Part shown: piece after piece, positions 63,816 through 64,000 of the stretch
Layout: every line of letters begins with the position of its first letter
Position numbering within the stretch: position 1 is the first letter of the stretch
Assembly: GCF_030814475.1 (NCBI RefSeq)
Contig: NZ_JAUSVF010000001.1
Coordinates: 641,001 to 705,000 of the forward strand
Length of the DNA: 64,000 nt
Reading direction: 5' to 3'
Source: Pararhizobium capsulatum DSM 1112
GTDB lineage: Bacteria > Pseudomonadota > Alphaproteobacteria > Rhizobiales > Rhizobiaceae
Notes under the pieces: model-generated
Database searches by the model: none
Told to the model about the DNA's origin: nothing
The model's input: only the letters and a program-made list of their open reading frames with translations
Made by a program: the position numbers and the translations under genes

Positions 63816-64000
63816 TTGAGCCTGAAATTCGGAACCAGCGGTTTGCGCGGCCTTTCTGTCGATCTGGACGGGCCTGCTGCCGCAATCTATTCCACCGCCT
63901 TTGCCCGTTATCTCTTTGCCTCCGGCCAGGCCCAGCCCGGCGACCGCATCATGATCGGCCGCGATTTTCGTGCCTCCAGCCCCTCGATAGCGGCAATCTG
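63816..64000 (+). CDS. Phosphomannomutase/phosphoglucomutase, N-terminal start (cut by window end)
   Basis: Starts at a TTG at 63816 with GAGGA eight bases upstream. The first 61 codons read LKFGTSGLRGL…, the conserved N-terminus of alpha-D-phosphohexomutases, followed by IMIGRDFRASSPSIAA. The catalytic serine lies beyond or at the window end. It would interconvert hexose 1- and 6-phosphates for polysaccharide precursors. Confidence 0.88.
   Translation, partial: MSLKFGTSGLRGLSVDLDGPAAAIYSTAFARYLFASGQAQPGDRIMIGRDFRASSPSIAAI

Overview
The window comes from an alphaproteobacterial chromosome or chromid, almost certainly Rhizobiaceae (Rhizobium, Agrobacterium or a close relative). The support is a FYDLN-acid family protein near cmk-rpsA, a BA14K-type secreted protein, the rimP-nusA-ylxR-infB operon, an ExoP-like polysaccharide tyrosine kinase, rhizobial-type dispersed palindromic repeats, and GC-rich coding with frequent GTG or TTG starts.

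Layout. 1-5.6 kb is an envelope-stress and phospholipid module: the end of a histidine kinase, a CX5R phosphatase, a PAP2 phosphatase, and an eptA-dgkA-histidine kinase operon. 5.8-14.7 kb is a decayed ABC-ATPase remnant followed by a periplasmic nitrate reductase operon (napEFDABC, minus strand). In that operon napA is cut in two by a 3.4-kb recombinase-in-trio (RIT) element. The element carries three overlapping tyrosine recombinases and 28-bp terminal inverted repeats. The napA halves join exactly in frame if the element is removed. 14.8-21.2 kb holds an IS3-family remnant and a very large RTX adhesin with a von Willebrand-like domain and nine nearly identical 95-residue cadherin-like repeats. 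21.5-26.6 kb is a nest of insertions: an IS66-family element with a perfect 8-bp target duplication splits a SpoIIAA-like gene, and is itself split in tnpC by an IS110/IS1111-type element.

27-32.2 kb carries small envelope proteins, an operon of a methyltransferase, an acyltransferase-like protein and an SDR enzyme, an L,D-transpeptidase and a second SDR. 32.5-36 kb has tRNA-Ala(GGC), the FYDLN-acid protein, cmk and rpsA. aroA, usually found between the FYDLN gene and cmk, is not here. 36-43.2 kb has a deaminase with a purine-type permease, a large acidic protein of unknown function, a nicotinamide phosphoribosyltransferase and an RNase D-like exonuclease. 43.3-49.7 kb looks like a surface-polysaccharide region: secreted small proteins, an O-antigen ligase-like membrane protein overlapping a PPP-type phosphatase, and a Wzz/BY-kinase.

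50-64 kb is mostly housekeeping: recR with a MltB-type transglycosylase, a MOSC protein, a PQQ-type sugar dehydrogenase, an MFS exporter, rimP-nusA-ylxR-infB, DoxX, a SelT/W/H-type protein, a YqaA-like membrane protein, a BA14K protein and the start of a phosphohexomutase.

The most interesting structures are the codon-exact RIT insertion in napA, the nested IS66/IS1111 insertion with a candidate bridge-RNA end, the three-unit higher-order repeat in the RTX gene, and a dispersed palindrome whose terminal CTAG supplies the stop codon of the adjoining gene at both copies. An eight-copy heptamer also lies between two divergent genes. I found no CRISPR array or recognisable defence system.
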